From NCBI RefSeq assembly GCF_033807715.1, contig NC_084592.1:29701419-29765418 (forward strand): a DNA stretch of 64,000 bases, written 5' to 3'. The position numbers and the translations under genes were made by a program. This document shows positions 9,258-20,896 of the stretch, in pieces (the stretch's first letter is position 1; each line of letters starts with the position of its first letter). The notes below the pieces were generated by a model. It searched no databases. It worked only from the letters and a program-made list of their open reading frames with translations, and had not been told where the DNA came from. The stretch comes from Cololabis saira (lineage: Eukaryota; Chordata; Actinopteri; Beloniformes; Belonidae).

Positions 9258-10074
9258 GGCGCGTTTTCCACTAGCGGGAGTTCCGGGTAGATTTTTCAGG
9301 GCCGGGCCATTTGCACGTGTTTCCATTACCAGGCCCCTTAATGTGGCCTTCAGGAACCTTCACGGGGCCAAAAAACGACCCTCTAGTAGGAGAGGGCCAT
9401 CTTTTAGCCTAGAGGGGCTCCCTGGTGAGTGGTCTCTGCTTAATGGGTATTCTAAAAGCAGGAAATTACGTTCAGTCCTCTCACGTAAACTAAAATCATG
9501 TCACCACAAATCATAATCCTAAGCATTTGGACAAGAGATATTTTGCTATGAGTACATTTGATCCAGATGGATGGACCAACGAGTCGGTTTAGGACTTATT
9601 GGCTGTAGGACTTGTCTGGAAGGGGGTTTCTTTTAATCTCAATCCCTATGACTGCTTCCAACATGCCTTAACAGGCTATATCTGCAGAACTCCGATCTAA
9701 GATGCACAACGGTAGCTTGACAGATCTATTCATGCGTTCATGGTGTGCCGGTGATATTGATCAGCTCATTAAATGTTTGCATTCACTTCATCAGGAGTCT
9801 ACTGGGTTGATTTCTTTCAGCTTTCCTTCCTGCATTTGGTTCCCATGTGCTGTGTTGTTTTCATTCTTCTCCTCTCGTTTGCGAACTGTAAAAAATGCCC
9901 ATTAGCGCCACTTGGTGGTCAGTGCTGCTATTTTTTCAGTCAAAGGTTCTTGTGTGGTGCTACAGTGTAATGGAAGCATGCCAGCTAAAGGGGCCAGCTA
10001 AAGGAGACAATTGCACCTGTTAGAGGTTCCTGTTAGGCAAATTTACCCTGAAACCCTGCTAGTGGAACCGGACC
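9258..10074. mobile_element. Inverted-repeat DNA element flanked by TA
   Basis: The left end GGCGCGTTTTCCACTAGCGG (9258-9277) matches the complement of the right end, GGTCCGGTTCCACTAGCAGG (10055-10074). Both are flanked by TA. Repeated motifs such as 'ggggcc' and 'aggaacc(t)' lie inside both ends. Short frames at 9702-9970 show no transposase motif I can name, so it is treated as non-autonomous. The ends resemble those of fish ISL2EU/Harbinger-like elements, but the class is uncertain. Confidence 0.6.
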
Positions 10075-12424
10075 TATAGGCTAATGATCTTTGAACACAC
10101 TGATCACATGGGTGAATCTCTACATTTCCTTGCATGATGGGTTAGTCTTTTTATTCATTGAGAAAGTGTAATCCAGTAATCCAGGTTGATGGTCTGTGTT
10201 TATGTGACTATGTAATTGTAATTATTTGCTCCCACTCTGCCTCATTTTTAACTGAGCCCTGCTGAATTGGGAGATGAACAAATTGTTTTAGCAGGTAATT
10301 CAGTTCACTTTGTTCATCCCAAAGAGTCCGTCTAATCTCTCATGACCAACACTAATGCAAATTCCACAAAGAAAGTGCAACCCAAGTGCTGCTAGTCACC
10401 AAGTCATAAGAGAAAGGGAAAAAAGAAGAGAATACATATTAAGAGAGTATAAACACTTTGGTAGTTAGTACAGTTTCCTCCCAGATACAAGGTTCCTGCT
10501 TTAATCCCATTTGGGGCTTTTTTGTGCATATTAGTCCAATCAGTGATCAAAAATGACCTTACAGGAGCAAGCTGGAGTAGGCTCCAGAAGTCCCCTTGTA
10601 ACCCTGAGTAGGATGAGACAGGTATAGATGATGGTTGGATGAAATCCAGAGTGGAGCATTAATATTAGGCCCCGTTAGGTATTTTGCTCTGAGCTGCACT
10701 GCAGGTTTTCTTTATGTTTACATTCTGGGAACAGTTAGCAGCAATAACTCAAAAGGTCAACAAAGTTCAAATGGTGACCGATGAGGTAAACTCATGTTTT
10801 GTAAGCCACCTACTAAAAAAATATTTTTTTTTTTTACAAAATACAATCAACTTTCGGGGAAAGTTTATACATTCTCAATTCAAGAATAGTACAAAGAGAT
10901 TATCACTACAAAATATTGTATTTTAAGTAACCACAAAACATGTCTGAAACAGAGATTCACGTAGACCAATTTACTTGTATGTACATGGGAGAGAAAAAAG
11001 TTTAAACATGGAGTATATAAGCAACATCTCTCTATGTATTATCTGTGTTGTCAGTCTGTTCTTGCATTGCTACCTTTTTTCCAGTTCTCCCCAGAGATTT
11101 TTTAATTCCCTTTCTTCATGTGCCATCTGCCTTTAAGCAACAATGACAGATTTAGAAAGCTGGAAAATAAAGCAAAAACTGACAACAGTTCTCAAAGGAA
11201 TAGTTTGATTGATAAAGGTAGGGGAGATTCATGATCTACAGCTGTAAAGACTGCCATTAAAGTTGTCCTGTAAAATCACACCGTTCCCTTGAATGTATTA
11301 GTAGAGATGACCCTGAAAAAAAATCCAGAAAACTGGTGGTAATTTATCTAATAGTTTCGTCTGTTCTGTCACAGGATATCTAGTTCTTTTTTCCATGATA
11401 GAGGTATGATAGGGTTAAACTGACCACCATTATATTGGCTTTGGAGCAGTGGCACAATATTACGGCAAATATTCTGAGCTTTAGTTAAGTGTGTGGAACA
11501 GGCTGTCACAGGTTGTCAAAGATTTCATGTAACTGTGTCTACAAAGCTCAAAGTTTGGCATGTTGTCATCTTTTGAAACAACCAATTGAATTTAAGCATT
11601 GATGTGTGCGATATTCACGGCCACTATTGAGTGTGGACATTAACTAGAAAAAAAAATTATATTAATGATATCACTGATAGTGAAATTGAAATCTGGGTGG
11701 GTACCTATGCAACTGTACGAGTCCATTCTTAATAATTTCCATTCAAGCAAAAACTCTGAGTTAAAACATTTAAATTGCATGTTAGGCTGAACAAAATAGA
11801 AGTTAGTTTTTCTCATAAACTTGATTAGACGGGACGGAGTCAAGTGATTCACAGAATCTGCCAGAGGAGTCACTGACAAAGATGGAGAAGCAGCAGACGG
11901 GATCTATATATTGATTACAGTGTGCAGAATTTTGTTTGAAGCTGATGAAATATTTAATTAATTTTCCATAAACTGAATTAGTAAAATCCCTGTTATCCAT
12001 TGTGAAATTGAGCAAAAAGCCCACCAACACCTAAAATCACACAAATGCAGAGTTTGATAGTATGGTATAAACTCAATTAATCAAATATGACAACACTACA
12101 GTAGAGCTCTATACATCATTCCACACAGCAAAGTTTGAAAATATATCAAAACAATAATGATAATAATATACATTTTTTTAATTCTACAAAGAACAGCTAA
12201 GAATGTAACTTTTTTTTAAAAGTCTTAGAAATTTCACAGTTTTAATTTAAAAAAATAGTTTTAAATTCTGTCTGAAGAACAGAAGGAGATCATAAGGAAG
12301 AAGATGAGGCAATGGTGTGGTGAGCACTTGATCAGCTCTAATGTTACTGCTTTATCTCCTTCCGAACTTACACTCATTATATGTGGTTCAAATCTCATCT
12401 ACAACTCACTGAACAACAAGCTGA
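10075..12424. other. Mostly unique non-coding DNA with a SINE tail scrap
   Basis: At about 10470-10645 a decayed copy of the 3' half of the SINE seen at 18345 can be read ('gagtaggctccag', 'atagatgatggttggatg'). The rest is AT-rich, with no gene I can support. Frames at 10714-10926, 11640-11879 and 11803-12030 lack recognisable domains. Confidence 0.4.
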
Positions 12425-14003
12425 ATTAAAGCTGCAAGCAGTGATGAACGGGCCCTCGCACAGGTCAAGGACTCAAAACTAAGTCCGATGACACCACCCA
12501 CGACTCTTTATGTCAAACCATTCAAAAGTTATGGCAGAAAATAGGAACTATGAAATATCAACCAATCAGAAGAAGGGGCAGGGCTAATTTGCACCAATGA
12601 AGGTCAAGTACTCAAAACCGAGTCCGATGACACCACCCACGACTCTCTATGTCAAACCTTTCAAAAGTTATAGCAGAAAATAGGGACAGCCAATCAGAAG
12701 AAGGGGTAGCAATAATTTTCAAAAATTATGGTCAAGGACTCAAAACCGAGTCCGATGACACCACCCACGAGTCTTTATGTCAAACCATTCAAAAGTTATA
12801 ACAGAAAATAGGGACAACCAATCAGAAGAAGGGGCGGGGCTAATTCAGGCCAATGAAGGTCAAGGACTCAATACCGAGTCCGATGACACCACCCACGAGT
12901 CTTTATGTCAAACCATTCAAAAGTTGGGGGGGCACGGTGGTGCAGCTGGTAGTGCAGCCGTCTCACAGCAAGAAGGTCCTGGGTTTGATTCCCGCCGGGG
13001 ACACTGTGGGCGCTGAAGTGCGTGCTAGTCCCCCCCATGTCCCACAGTTCTTTGCATGTTCTCCCCGTGTTCCCTTGGGTAGCAATGCAAGCTACCCTCA
13101 CAAAAAAACATGCAGCAGTCCTGGGCTATACATGCCCCCTCTGGCCAACCGGGGCGCCAGATGGGGTGGGGAGGATCCGGCCAGAATATCCTTCCACGCG
13201 CTACGTCTGGCCAGAGAAGCCTCACCCTGCCTGGTGAAAAGATGCGGCCTGCTCACTCCTCAGGTTAAGGAGGAGACCTGAGCTCAGTGCCTTCCGGGGT
13301 TGGTAGAGGATGGCAATGCCCAGGACTGTAGCTTAGGTAGGAGCACTGGGTGATAAAATGGGGGAAAAAACCAGGATAAAAATATTCAAAAAAAAAAAAA
13401 CATTCAAAAGTTATAGCAGAGGAAAGTTGTTGGAAAGCCATTGTTGAGCTGTTGAGCCATTCAAATTCTTCGCCAGGCCTGGCTTGCGTGCAAAATTTGG
13501 TGACTTTTGGGGAACTATCAAATATGGACCAATCAGATGAAGGGGGGGCGCGCTTTTTTGCGTCTAGCGTCGCCACGGTAACGCTTTTGATTGAGAAAAG
13601 TAATGCATGTTGTGGCAGGATGGAGACGCGCATTTTGATGTATAACACACCTGGGTGCACGTTACGGTTCAGGCTCTGAAGCGGCTGAAGAAATGGCATA
13701 AATTTCGCCAAAATGACACGATTAATTCAAAATGGCCGACTTCCTGTTCGGTTTCGGCCATGGTGCCAGGAGACTTTTCTATAAGTTGCGACATGATACA
13801 GGTGTGTACCGATTTCCGTGCATGTACGTCAAACCGTATTGTGGGGCTTGAGGCACAAAGTTTTCTAGGGGGCACTGTTGAGCCATTTTGCCACACCCAT
13901 TAATGCAAACCATTAAATATCAAATTCTTCGCCAGGCCTGGCTTGGGTGCAAAATTTGGTGACTTTTGGGGCATGTTTAGGGGGGCAAAAAGGCCCTCAT
14001 TCT
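12425..14003 (+). mobile_element. Unclassified teleost repeat with internal ~130-bp array, copy 1
   Basis: The left end is 'ttaaagctgcaagcagtgat' followed by 'gaacgggccctcgca'. The right end is 'ggggggcaaaaaggccctc'. The same two ends bound the minus-strand copy at 59963-60903. Inside are four tandem units starting at about 12462, 12601, 12730 and 12857. Each has the phrases 'gtccgatgacaccaccca', 'caaaccattcaaaagtta' and 'ccaatcagaagaagggg'. The right half (13413-14003) holds the arms 'aaatggccgacttcctgt' and 'ccaggcctggctt'. No protein is visible; short frames on both strands overlap and look fortuitous. A SINE interrupts the fourth unit. I recognise the sequence as very abundant in fish but cannot assign a class. 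Confidence 0.65.
12926..13400 (+). mobile_element. tRNA-like SINE with 12-bp target duplication
   Basis: The duplication cattcaaaagtt occurs at 12914-12925 and 13401-13412. The insert starts 'ggggggg cacggtggtgcag', holds a B-box-like 'ggtttgattcc' and ends in an A-rich tail ('ataaaaatattcaaaaaaaa'). The head shares 'cacggtgg', 'cacagcaagaaggtc' and 'catgttctccccgtg' with the SINE at 18345, while the 3' half differs. It sits inside the tandem array of copy 1 of the teleost repeat. Weak frames within it are coincidental. Confidence 0.8.
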
Positions 14004-14220
14004 CGTTCGGATGTCACCCCCCCCCCACACACACACACACACGTATGATTATATGCATATATATGCTTTAGGTTTTTACCAACTTGGTATTAACAGTTAA
14101 TATGTTTGCAGACAAGAAAAAGACTCAAGGAAAGAAGTCCACTTGTATTTGTTTTAAACATTTAGCATATTTTCAAACATTTTAAACCTCATTAATTCGC
14201 TAAAATATGCCAGTTGCTTC

Positions 14221-14320
14221 TTTTTTTTGAATAAACAGCTCATACAATTTTTTTTTTAATAAACAGCTCATACAATTTTCCTGTTTTGCATGTGTCAAAA
14301 GTTAAAAGGGTTAAAAGGTT
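14221..14320 (+). repeat. Short local duplications
   Basis: The phrase 'aataaacagctcatacaatttt' is present twice in tandem (about 14229-14250 and 14258-14279), each copy preceded by a T run, and 'gttaaaagg' recurs three times just after. This looks like slippage. A (CA)n tract lies just upstream at 14027-14042. Confidence 0.7.
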
Positions 14321-14395
14321 AAAAGGCACCTAAGGCAAATGTGTCTTTGAGTTGTATAATAGTTCCAGTGAGGCCATAAAAACTCAATATTACAT

Positions 14396-14580
14396 GGTTA
14401 ATGGTAAATGGCTTACACTTATATAGCGCTTTCCAGCTGTACTCCTACAGCCCCAAAGCGCTTTACACTGTAGACATTCACCCACACACGCACACATTCA
14501 CACACCGGTTGTCGGCAGAGCTGCCATACAACGGCGCTGGCCTGACAACCGGGAGCACAACCGGGACAACATCTGAAAAT
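14396..14580 (+). repeat. Dispersed fish repeat fragment
   Basis: The phrases 'ggtaaatggcttacactt', 'atatagcgctttcc' and 'ccaaagcgctttacact' followed by 'cattcacccacacacgcac' are widespread in teleosts. The class is uncertain (retroelement 3' end or MITE). The frame over it is not a gene. Confidence 0.5.
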
Positions 14581-15770
14581 TACATTAACAATTTCCAAAT
14601 GAGCATTCAGATGTGTGTGTGGTTATTTTAAACATCCATTTCTTTTGCACATAGTGTTCTTTTTAGCATTGTGCACTTAAGCATCACCATCAGAAAAAAA
14701 CTTCAGGGGTCTTGCACAGTTGAGCTTTGTAACTTAGCACACCCAGATTCTTCTCATCAGCAAATTTGATTTTATCACAGCTGACATACCTCCACCCCCA
14801 CTGCACTTTACTTTACATATTCCTTTACTCTTTTCCATATCCTCAGTACATGTTTCTCCACCATTTGACATGCATTAAAGTCCATTTCCTTTCCCCTCTG
14901 ATTCAGTCTCCCACTTTCCTCCCTGGGATATTTTCCACACCCATGTCAATTGTTTTAATTTTACACTACAGAAACCCAAGAGGTCTTTGACGGATGGATG
15001 TATGGGGACCACATCAACAGAAGGGGAGAAGTGAACCATTCCAGGGATCCATATTTCTTCATCCCTGAGGAGTTCATGGGAGGAAGCTTAACACAGCAGT
15101 ATGGCCGTTCCCCAGTCCCTTTGAAACCAGAGTTTGCATGAATGTGTGCAAGTTAGGGTGTAGCAGTATGCATGTCACTGCATGTGTTACATATGATCAT
15201 GCTTAACACCCTCCGCATCTGTTCTGGAAACAAAAGCCTCTCGCCCCACTGGAATAACCAGTCTGTCAGGGCTCATCAGACACATCCTAAATTTAAATGA
15301 TTTGGGCGCCTGGAAAGTTACATTTTTCCATGATGGATCCCAGTCACCTATACCCTTAGGGATTAACTCAGTTTTCGGTCAACAAAAAGCAGAAATGGAT
15401 CTAGTGATCATATCCATATGGTTCATCCAAACTGTGCTCTGTGGGTGATGTTCTGATGGAATCATTGTGATTCACCTTAATGCTAATGAAATGTAAGCAT
15501 AGACTTATAATAATTTAATGTTCTTTGTTTGTCTTATTCAAAGCGGTTGATGAAAAAACACGACATCCATAAGAAAACATTTGGGCCAGGAGTGTATCCA
15601 GAATTAACTAATTCCATTCATGAATAGTTCAACAGCCTCAAAAGTCACTATCAGTTAGACTGGTTCTGTGCAAGTGAGTGAATTTCATCCATCATATTCT
15701 CCTTGAAAAACTTTCTTATAGGCCTCACATTCATAAATTAGACAAGATGCGAGGAGCCGGCTTAGGAACT
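14581..15770. other. Unique non-coding DNA
   Basis: No repeat boundary or coding signature is visible. Confidence 0.3.
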
Positions 15771-16030
15771 GGCTCGGGGGGAGCCCGGGTCCTCGGCGCT
15801 GGCTGAGGGGGATCCCGGGTCCTCGGCGCTGGCTGAGGGGGGTCCGGGAGGGAGCAAACAGTATGTACCAACCGGGAGCAGGGGAAAGACAAGACTAGAT
15901 ATACACAGGGGATAACGAGACACAGGTGCAGAAAATCAGGGCAGATGGGAAACAGGAGGGGCAGAACTGAAAACTCAAAACTGGGGGAAATGTCAAAATG
16001 CTGACAGACATTCCCATATAGTATACCCTC
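15771..16030 (-). repeat. Retroelement-like repeat, minus strand
   Basis: The text 'gagacacaggtgcag', 'aatcagggcagatggg' and 'agatatacacagggg' recurs in variant form at 62740-62790, and a related '(c)aaaatgcag' end is seen at 22925 and 61380. The minus strand therefore carries CACCTGTGTCTC followed by a TATA-like stretch, as in an LTR promoter. A 38-bp unit 'cccgggtcctcggcgctgg' to 'ctgaggggg' is duplicated at about 15786-15842. The class is unresolved. Confidence 0.45.
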
Positions 16031-18344
16031 TGGGAAGTATATTCTATATAATCTCATCTGCAGTCATCTGCTAAGGGTAAAAATAACTAAAAAACTGCAG
16101 AAGGTTGGCTCTGCTTAGGGGGACTATTCTGGAGCTTCTAGAGCTTTTGCTCAAAGAAGGATGCTTCTTAAAATGAAAAGCATAACCCTCAAGACAGTAA
16201 TTTAACAACAGTATCTTCAGTCAGAGGCGTCTTCAGATCCCCTGCAACCATCTATTATTACTTTTTAAGGAAACATAAATAATGAAAGTTACAACATTTC
16301 TCCTTCTGAGATCAGTAACGTATTGTAGCAGTGAATTGAGTTTAATTGTACTAATAAACCTAGCCCACTGTTCCATAGCTTAGATGGAATCTGTAGTGTT
16401 CCTCCTGAATCTGAAATTTGACTTTAGTTGGGGTCTTTTCTCCAGCACCACTGTATACCGTGTACCATGAAGGCTGAAGAGGTGGTTGATTTCTCTGTAA
16501 ATGATGTATCATTTTATAAAAGCAACATGTACTTAATTTTTTTTAAACTATTTTCCTCATCTAACTATACCCAGTGCTTTCCTGGATGTTTTATTTTTGT
16601 CTCTAAAAATTTGGGACATAAAGCGGTTAGGATTTTTGCATGTCTCTAAAGGCAGAACTGCTGCAGCTAGTTTAGGCTGGATGGATTCTGTTGGTAAAAA
16701 GCAATTGTTCAATTAGTTAGCAGAATGTTTAGGGTTTTTGTCATGATGAGGGCGAACAAGTTATACCAAAGAACTCAATTCTGACAATAGCAAACACAAT
16801 ATTAAATCTTGTAATTTCATAGCTGAGTTAGGTACACACTAACGTACTGTAACTCAATTCAATTATTTATACATCGTCTATTACAACAGAAGTTGTCTCT
16901 AGGTGCTTTCCAGAGACCCAGAACATGACCCCCGAGCAATTATTACATAAACAATGGCAGGTAAAAACTCCCCTAGTGGGGAAAAAAGCCTTAAGCCAAA
17001 GAGTGGCCAGACTGGGGGGGGGGGCGGGGGGGGGGGGGGGGGGGGGCAACCCCTAATAAAGTGAAAAATATGTCTTTTGTGGTAAAACAACTGAGTGGTT
17101 AACAGTTCTAATAAAGTGATATATAAAAGTCACCTATTTATCAAGTATCTTTCAGCATTTGAACTTTGTTCATAATGAAGACGCATTTAGGAATTTATCC
17201 CTTCATGTGTGATTTTCTATTCAGGGTGAGTTTAACAATCCATTTTAACAAAGTCCTATAGCCTCTTTTCCTCTGTGATAATTACAATATAATGGCCAAT
17301 TGGATGGTATCATTAAATGGTTGAGATGTTACAGATAAGGTGGCAAAGTGCACGGTTATCCTGGGTCCTGTTAAATTAATTTTGTGAGGCATTTTCTTAC
17401 ACTTCCTTTTCAACAAGAAGTTTTTATCAAGTGAGCTCAAAAGTATGTAAGAATGTGTCAGTCAGCAGTACACTCTGTATAGCAGACTAAATATACGTTG
17501 GAATCATATGTAAAGATGTATGTTGAAAATGTAATGATTATGTACTAAGAGCTTGTTCACACGCCTCAAAGTAATGAACAGTTACATATTGTCTCCTAGG
17601 TTAGAGGTTTATGAGCTTTGTTATCATTGGTCAGGCCTTCATAGATGCCTAGGAACTTCAATCTATCAATATGCAGGTATAGAAAATGGACATGTCAGGG
17701 ATGTGTCAATTAAAATGGATGTGTGAGGATTAAAAAGTCAATATGAAAACAGATTTATGGGAGAAACCCAGGTGGAGACAAAAAGGAAAATAAAACAAAA
17801 AAAAAGAAGTCCTCACAAGCTGTGAAAAAGGGTGAGAAAAATAAATAAGGCTGGGAAAACAGCCATATAGTTGTCCATGGAGACAGTGACGGTGCCTTTT
17901 CTGTCCAGGCTTTTTCAGATTTTTAGAACGTCAATACCCCTTCAGTGCCAACTCTGTCTGTCATGACCACTGCATGAGCACAAGCAACCGGTGTTTAGCC
18001 GCATTATTACTGAGCTATATGGAAGATCAGTGTTGGGGAGTACCATACCACAGTACTTTTCAAAAATCTAAATTGTAATAACATCCATTTTTATTTTATA
18101 TATATTTTATCTACAACGCTCTAAACTGTCCACTGACATTCAGCTCATCATGCTTATTTGGCCCCCAGCACTGAGGGTGCGAGGACCCTATTGAAACTGA
18201 AGGAAATCTTAATTGTTATTGTTCCGAAACAATCTCAATTTTGAGGCCTTTAACATATTGGAAAAGTAAAAAAAAAGGGAAAACAAAGTCATATGTATAC
18301 AGGGTAAACCATAGACATTTTTGCAATCAAAGATTTGTAATGAA
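16031..18344. other. Unique non-coding DNA; candidate conserved block 17120-17430
   Basis: No gene is supported. The stretch 17120-17430 has no repeat signature and mixed composition ('gtgataattacaatataatggccaattgg'-like phrases), so it could be a conserved non-coding element; this is a guess from texture only. Confidence 0.3.
17014..17046 (+). repeat. Poly-G tract
   Basis: Thirty-three bases with only one non-G (17025), including an unbroken run of 21 G at 17026-17046. It could fold as a G-quadruplex, and its length is probably polymorphic or misassembled. Confidence 0.9.
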
Positions 18345-18704
18345 GGGCAGCACGGTGGCTTAGTGGTTAGCACTGTTGCTTCACAGCAAGAAGGTCCCCG
18401 GTTTCTGTGTGGAGTTTGCATGTTCTCCCCGTGCTTGTGTGGGTTCTCTCCGGGTACTCCGGCTTCCTCCCACAGTCCAAAAACATGCACGCTAGGTTAA
18501 TTGGTGATTCTAAATTGCCTGTAGGTGTGAGTGTGGTTGTGAGCATGGTTTGTGTGTTTATATGTGGCCCTGTGATGGACTGGTGACCTGTCCAGGGTGT
18601 AACCCCTGCCTCTCACCTGAAATGAGCTGGGATAGGCTCCAGCAGACCCCCGTGACCCCGCAAGGGATAAAGCGGGCATAGATAATGGATGGATGGATGG
18701 ATGG
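18345..18704 (+). mobile_element. Full-length SINE with 15-bp target duplication
   Basis: The duplication aagatttgtaatgaa is exact at 18330-18344 and 18705-18719. The insert starts 'gggcagcacggtggcttag', where the tRNA-like A box lies ('tggcttagtgg'), continues through 'catgttctccccgtg', 'aattggtgattctaaattg', 'cctgtgatggactggtgac' and 'gctgggataggctccagc', and ends in (GGAT)n. This is the commonest tRNA-like SINE layout in teleosts. A transcript would need LINE enzymes in trans. The B box region is shortened after 'ggtcccc', which suggests an internal deletion. Confidence 0.88.
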
Positions 18705-18719
18705 AAGATTTGTAATGAA

Positions 18720-19564
18720 TCACTTTACTCTTTTGGTGCTAGTACGTACGGGTGAGGGGGCCTGGCTGGTCTTAGAAACAAGTAGGGGGGCTCCAAGGAA
18801 AAATGATTGGGAACCACTGCTCTAAATGACTGACTCTGCAGGTGGCAGTAGGTATTGCACATATCATGTAATTATTCTCTTAAGAAACTACTGATATAAG
18901 AGTTTCCATTTCAGGGAACATATTCTTAATGATTTCCTTTAAGATCTTCTTGAAGCGCGAAAAAGGGGTTGTAAAAGTGTTGTAAATGGTTCACACAGAC
19001 AACTATTGGTTTGAAGCAGATACAAGGTGCTCCAGGTAACATCTTGTTCAAATACAACCTAATCCCTGCATTACAAATGACCCAAAGGGTCATTCTTTGG
19101 AGGTGAAACTTGGGGGAATAGGTGTATAAAGTATTATATGATGAAGTAGGGCTCATGTAATAAAAGTTTACATAGCTGAGACATCTGCTACATGTGCATT
19201 CATTCTATCTTGGCTGTCCAGGCAGCACATCAAATATCCCCACAAATGTCAAGTAAACGTGGTCTTCCATAATAATTCATCATGATAGTGTTGGACCAAG
19301 AGGGAAACCTCCATAAATCACTCTTAATGCTAGACCACACTTTGTTTGGTGTGGATCCAAGCTCTCTTACCCAACTTCTATTTCTTCGAACATCAGTGCC
19401 TTTGTCTCTTCTGTCTGGCTCTCATTCTTTTGTGACAGAGCATGCATATTTCTCATGGCTGCTTTAAATATATAAAAGTATCTTCAATGATGAAACATAG
19501 CCCAGTTATATATATACTAGTTTTGTCCAAGACAAATTTCACTCAAGGGAGACAATAAAGATTA
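18720..19564. other. Unique non-coding DNA
   Basis: No feature supported. The frame at 18926-19156 shows no domain. Confidence 0.3.
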
Positions 19565-19590
19565 TCTTTATCCTTATCCTTATCCTTATA

Positions 19591-19649
<59 letters not shown>

Positions 19650-19777
19650 TATATACATATACATATATGTGTGTGTGTGTGTATATTGTTTTTTACGACA
19701 AAGTTCCGACTTAACATCGAGCAACAGGCGGTTAAAGACTTCACAAGCTGGGCTTATACGCTCATAAAAAACATATA

Positions 19778-19860
<83 letters not shown>
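19565..19860. repeat. Compound microsatellites (TTATCC)n, (TA)n, (GT)n, (GA)n
   Basis: Hexamer TTATCC repeats end near 19588. (TA)n occupies 19595-19670 with a (GT)n end to about 19684, then (TA)n 19772-19827 and (GA)n 19827-19857. The long frames across them (for example 19539-20054) are simple-sequence artefacts. Confidence 0.95.
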
Positions 19861-19920
19861 TGTATACAACAAAATAATGAAATACTACGGAGCCCTGGAG
19901 GTGACATGGAAATTATTATT

Positions 19921-20025
19921 TTTATCTCGTGCGCACGACTTTTTATCTCGTGCGCACCACTTTTTATGTCGTGCGCACCACTTTTTATCTCATGCGCACC
20001 ACTTTTTATGTCGTGCGCACGACTT
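19921..20025. repeat. 21-bp minisatellite, five units, core tGCGCAc
   Basis: The unit 'atctcgtgcgcaccacttttt' repeats with a 21-bp period; GCGCAC recurs near 19931, 19952, 19973, 19994 and 20015. The outer units hold the palindrome TCGTGCGCACGA. Because 21 is divisible by three, the array is open in several frames and gives a false seven-residue protein repeat. Confidence 0.9.
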
Positions 20026-20329
20026 ACTGAAAAATACAAAAAAAAAAAATACAAATACTTACTGAAAATTAAAATTATATAATGAATGTACTTTCATTTG
20101 ATGTTTGGAATAAATAACATTCATGTATTACACATTTATGTGCACTATACATTTAGATAGTGAATGTAAATTAATCCAAACTATCTTAAATACTTTTTAT
20201 AGTTATAGCAATTACTACCTTTTGGATTTAGTTTTTGACAAAGACGGCCCATCACCATAATGAGCCAGCCAGCATGCATTCAGTTCTGCGCATGTTACTG
20301 TGAGCAGCAGTCTGCAGCAGCACCTTTCT

Positions 20330-20440
20330 GTGCTGTTCCCTCCTATGTGATTTCTTGCTTGTGTTGTTCTCTAAGATGTAAATCACTTTGGGTACAAATG
20401 CCTGCTAAATGACAGTAGTAGTAGTAGTACTAGTATTGGC
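20330..20440 (+). mobile_element. 3' tail of an L2-type LINE
   Basis: The phrases 'cctatgtgatttcttgctt', 'ctctaagatgtaaatcact' and 'tgctaaatgacagtagtag' match the 3' end of the LINE at 40277-40908, including its (AGT)n tail. Only the tail was copied or kept. Confidence 0.7.
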
Positions 20441-20472
20441 ATTATATAAATTTGAACTTAATTCAACTTGAA

Positions 20473-20896
20473 TGTGTGGTGGTTGTGTGGCGGCTAATCC
20501 CTCATGTTCCTGGAGGCTACAGGAACCTTCCCAGCTGCGTCGAGGAGTGATTGGACTCACCTGCTCCCACTCCGCTAATCAACATGCCTACTTGAAGCCT
20601 GCTGAGGCCCTCCTCGACGCCAGATTATACAGAGACCTACCAGTACCAGTTGGCTCCCGGTCACCCGAGTGGTAACGGTTTGATCACTGATTTCTGGTGA
20701 AATTCCTGTAATTGTTGTTTTTTTTTTTTTCTCCGTTCTTTTCCAGTGCCTCCCATACTCCAACAGCTCTGCACTCTCCGGACGTTTTAGTGGACCTTGT
20801 GTACTTGATGTGCTTCCTTCCTTTTTGGACTATTTCCTTATTGGAAATAAATCTTGATTCAAACCTCTTCCGCTCCTAGGTCTCCCCTCGCTCTAC
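20473..20896 (+). repeat. Retroelement-like segment with AATAAA signal
   Basis: The segment starts TGTGTGGTGG and ends CTCTACACA, with 'ggaaataaatcttgattc' near the end, so it could be a small solo LTR with a polyadenylation signal. I could not find a target-site duplication. The short frames over it (20472-20675 and the opposite strand) are not convincing. Confidence 0.35.

Noticed and set aside
12946..12990. A and B box-like sequences as a true tRNA gene
   Set aside because: No cloverleaf can be drawn; the context (12-bp duplication, A-rich tail) is that of a SINE.
13265..13903. Frames of 75-148 codons on both strands
   Set aside because: They lie in the teleost repeat; the same frames reappear in the 60-kb copy, so they follow repeat copy number and not a gene.
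19926..20025. Possible CRISPR-like array of 21-bp units
   Set aside because: Units are directly adjacent without spacers, and this is vertebrate DNA.
19539..20065. 171-codon and 94-codon frames with repeated residues
   Set aside because: Artefacts of (TA)n, (GA)n and the 21-bp minisatellite.
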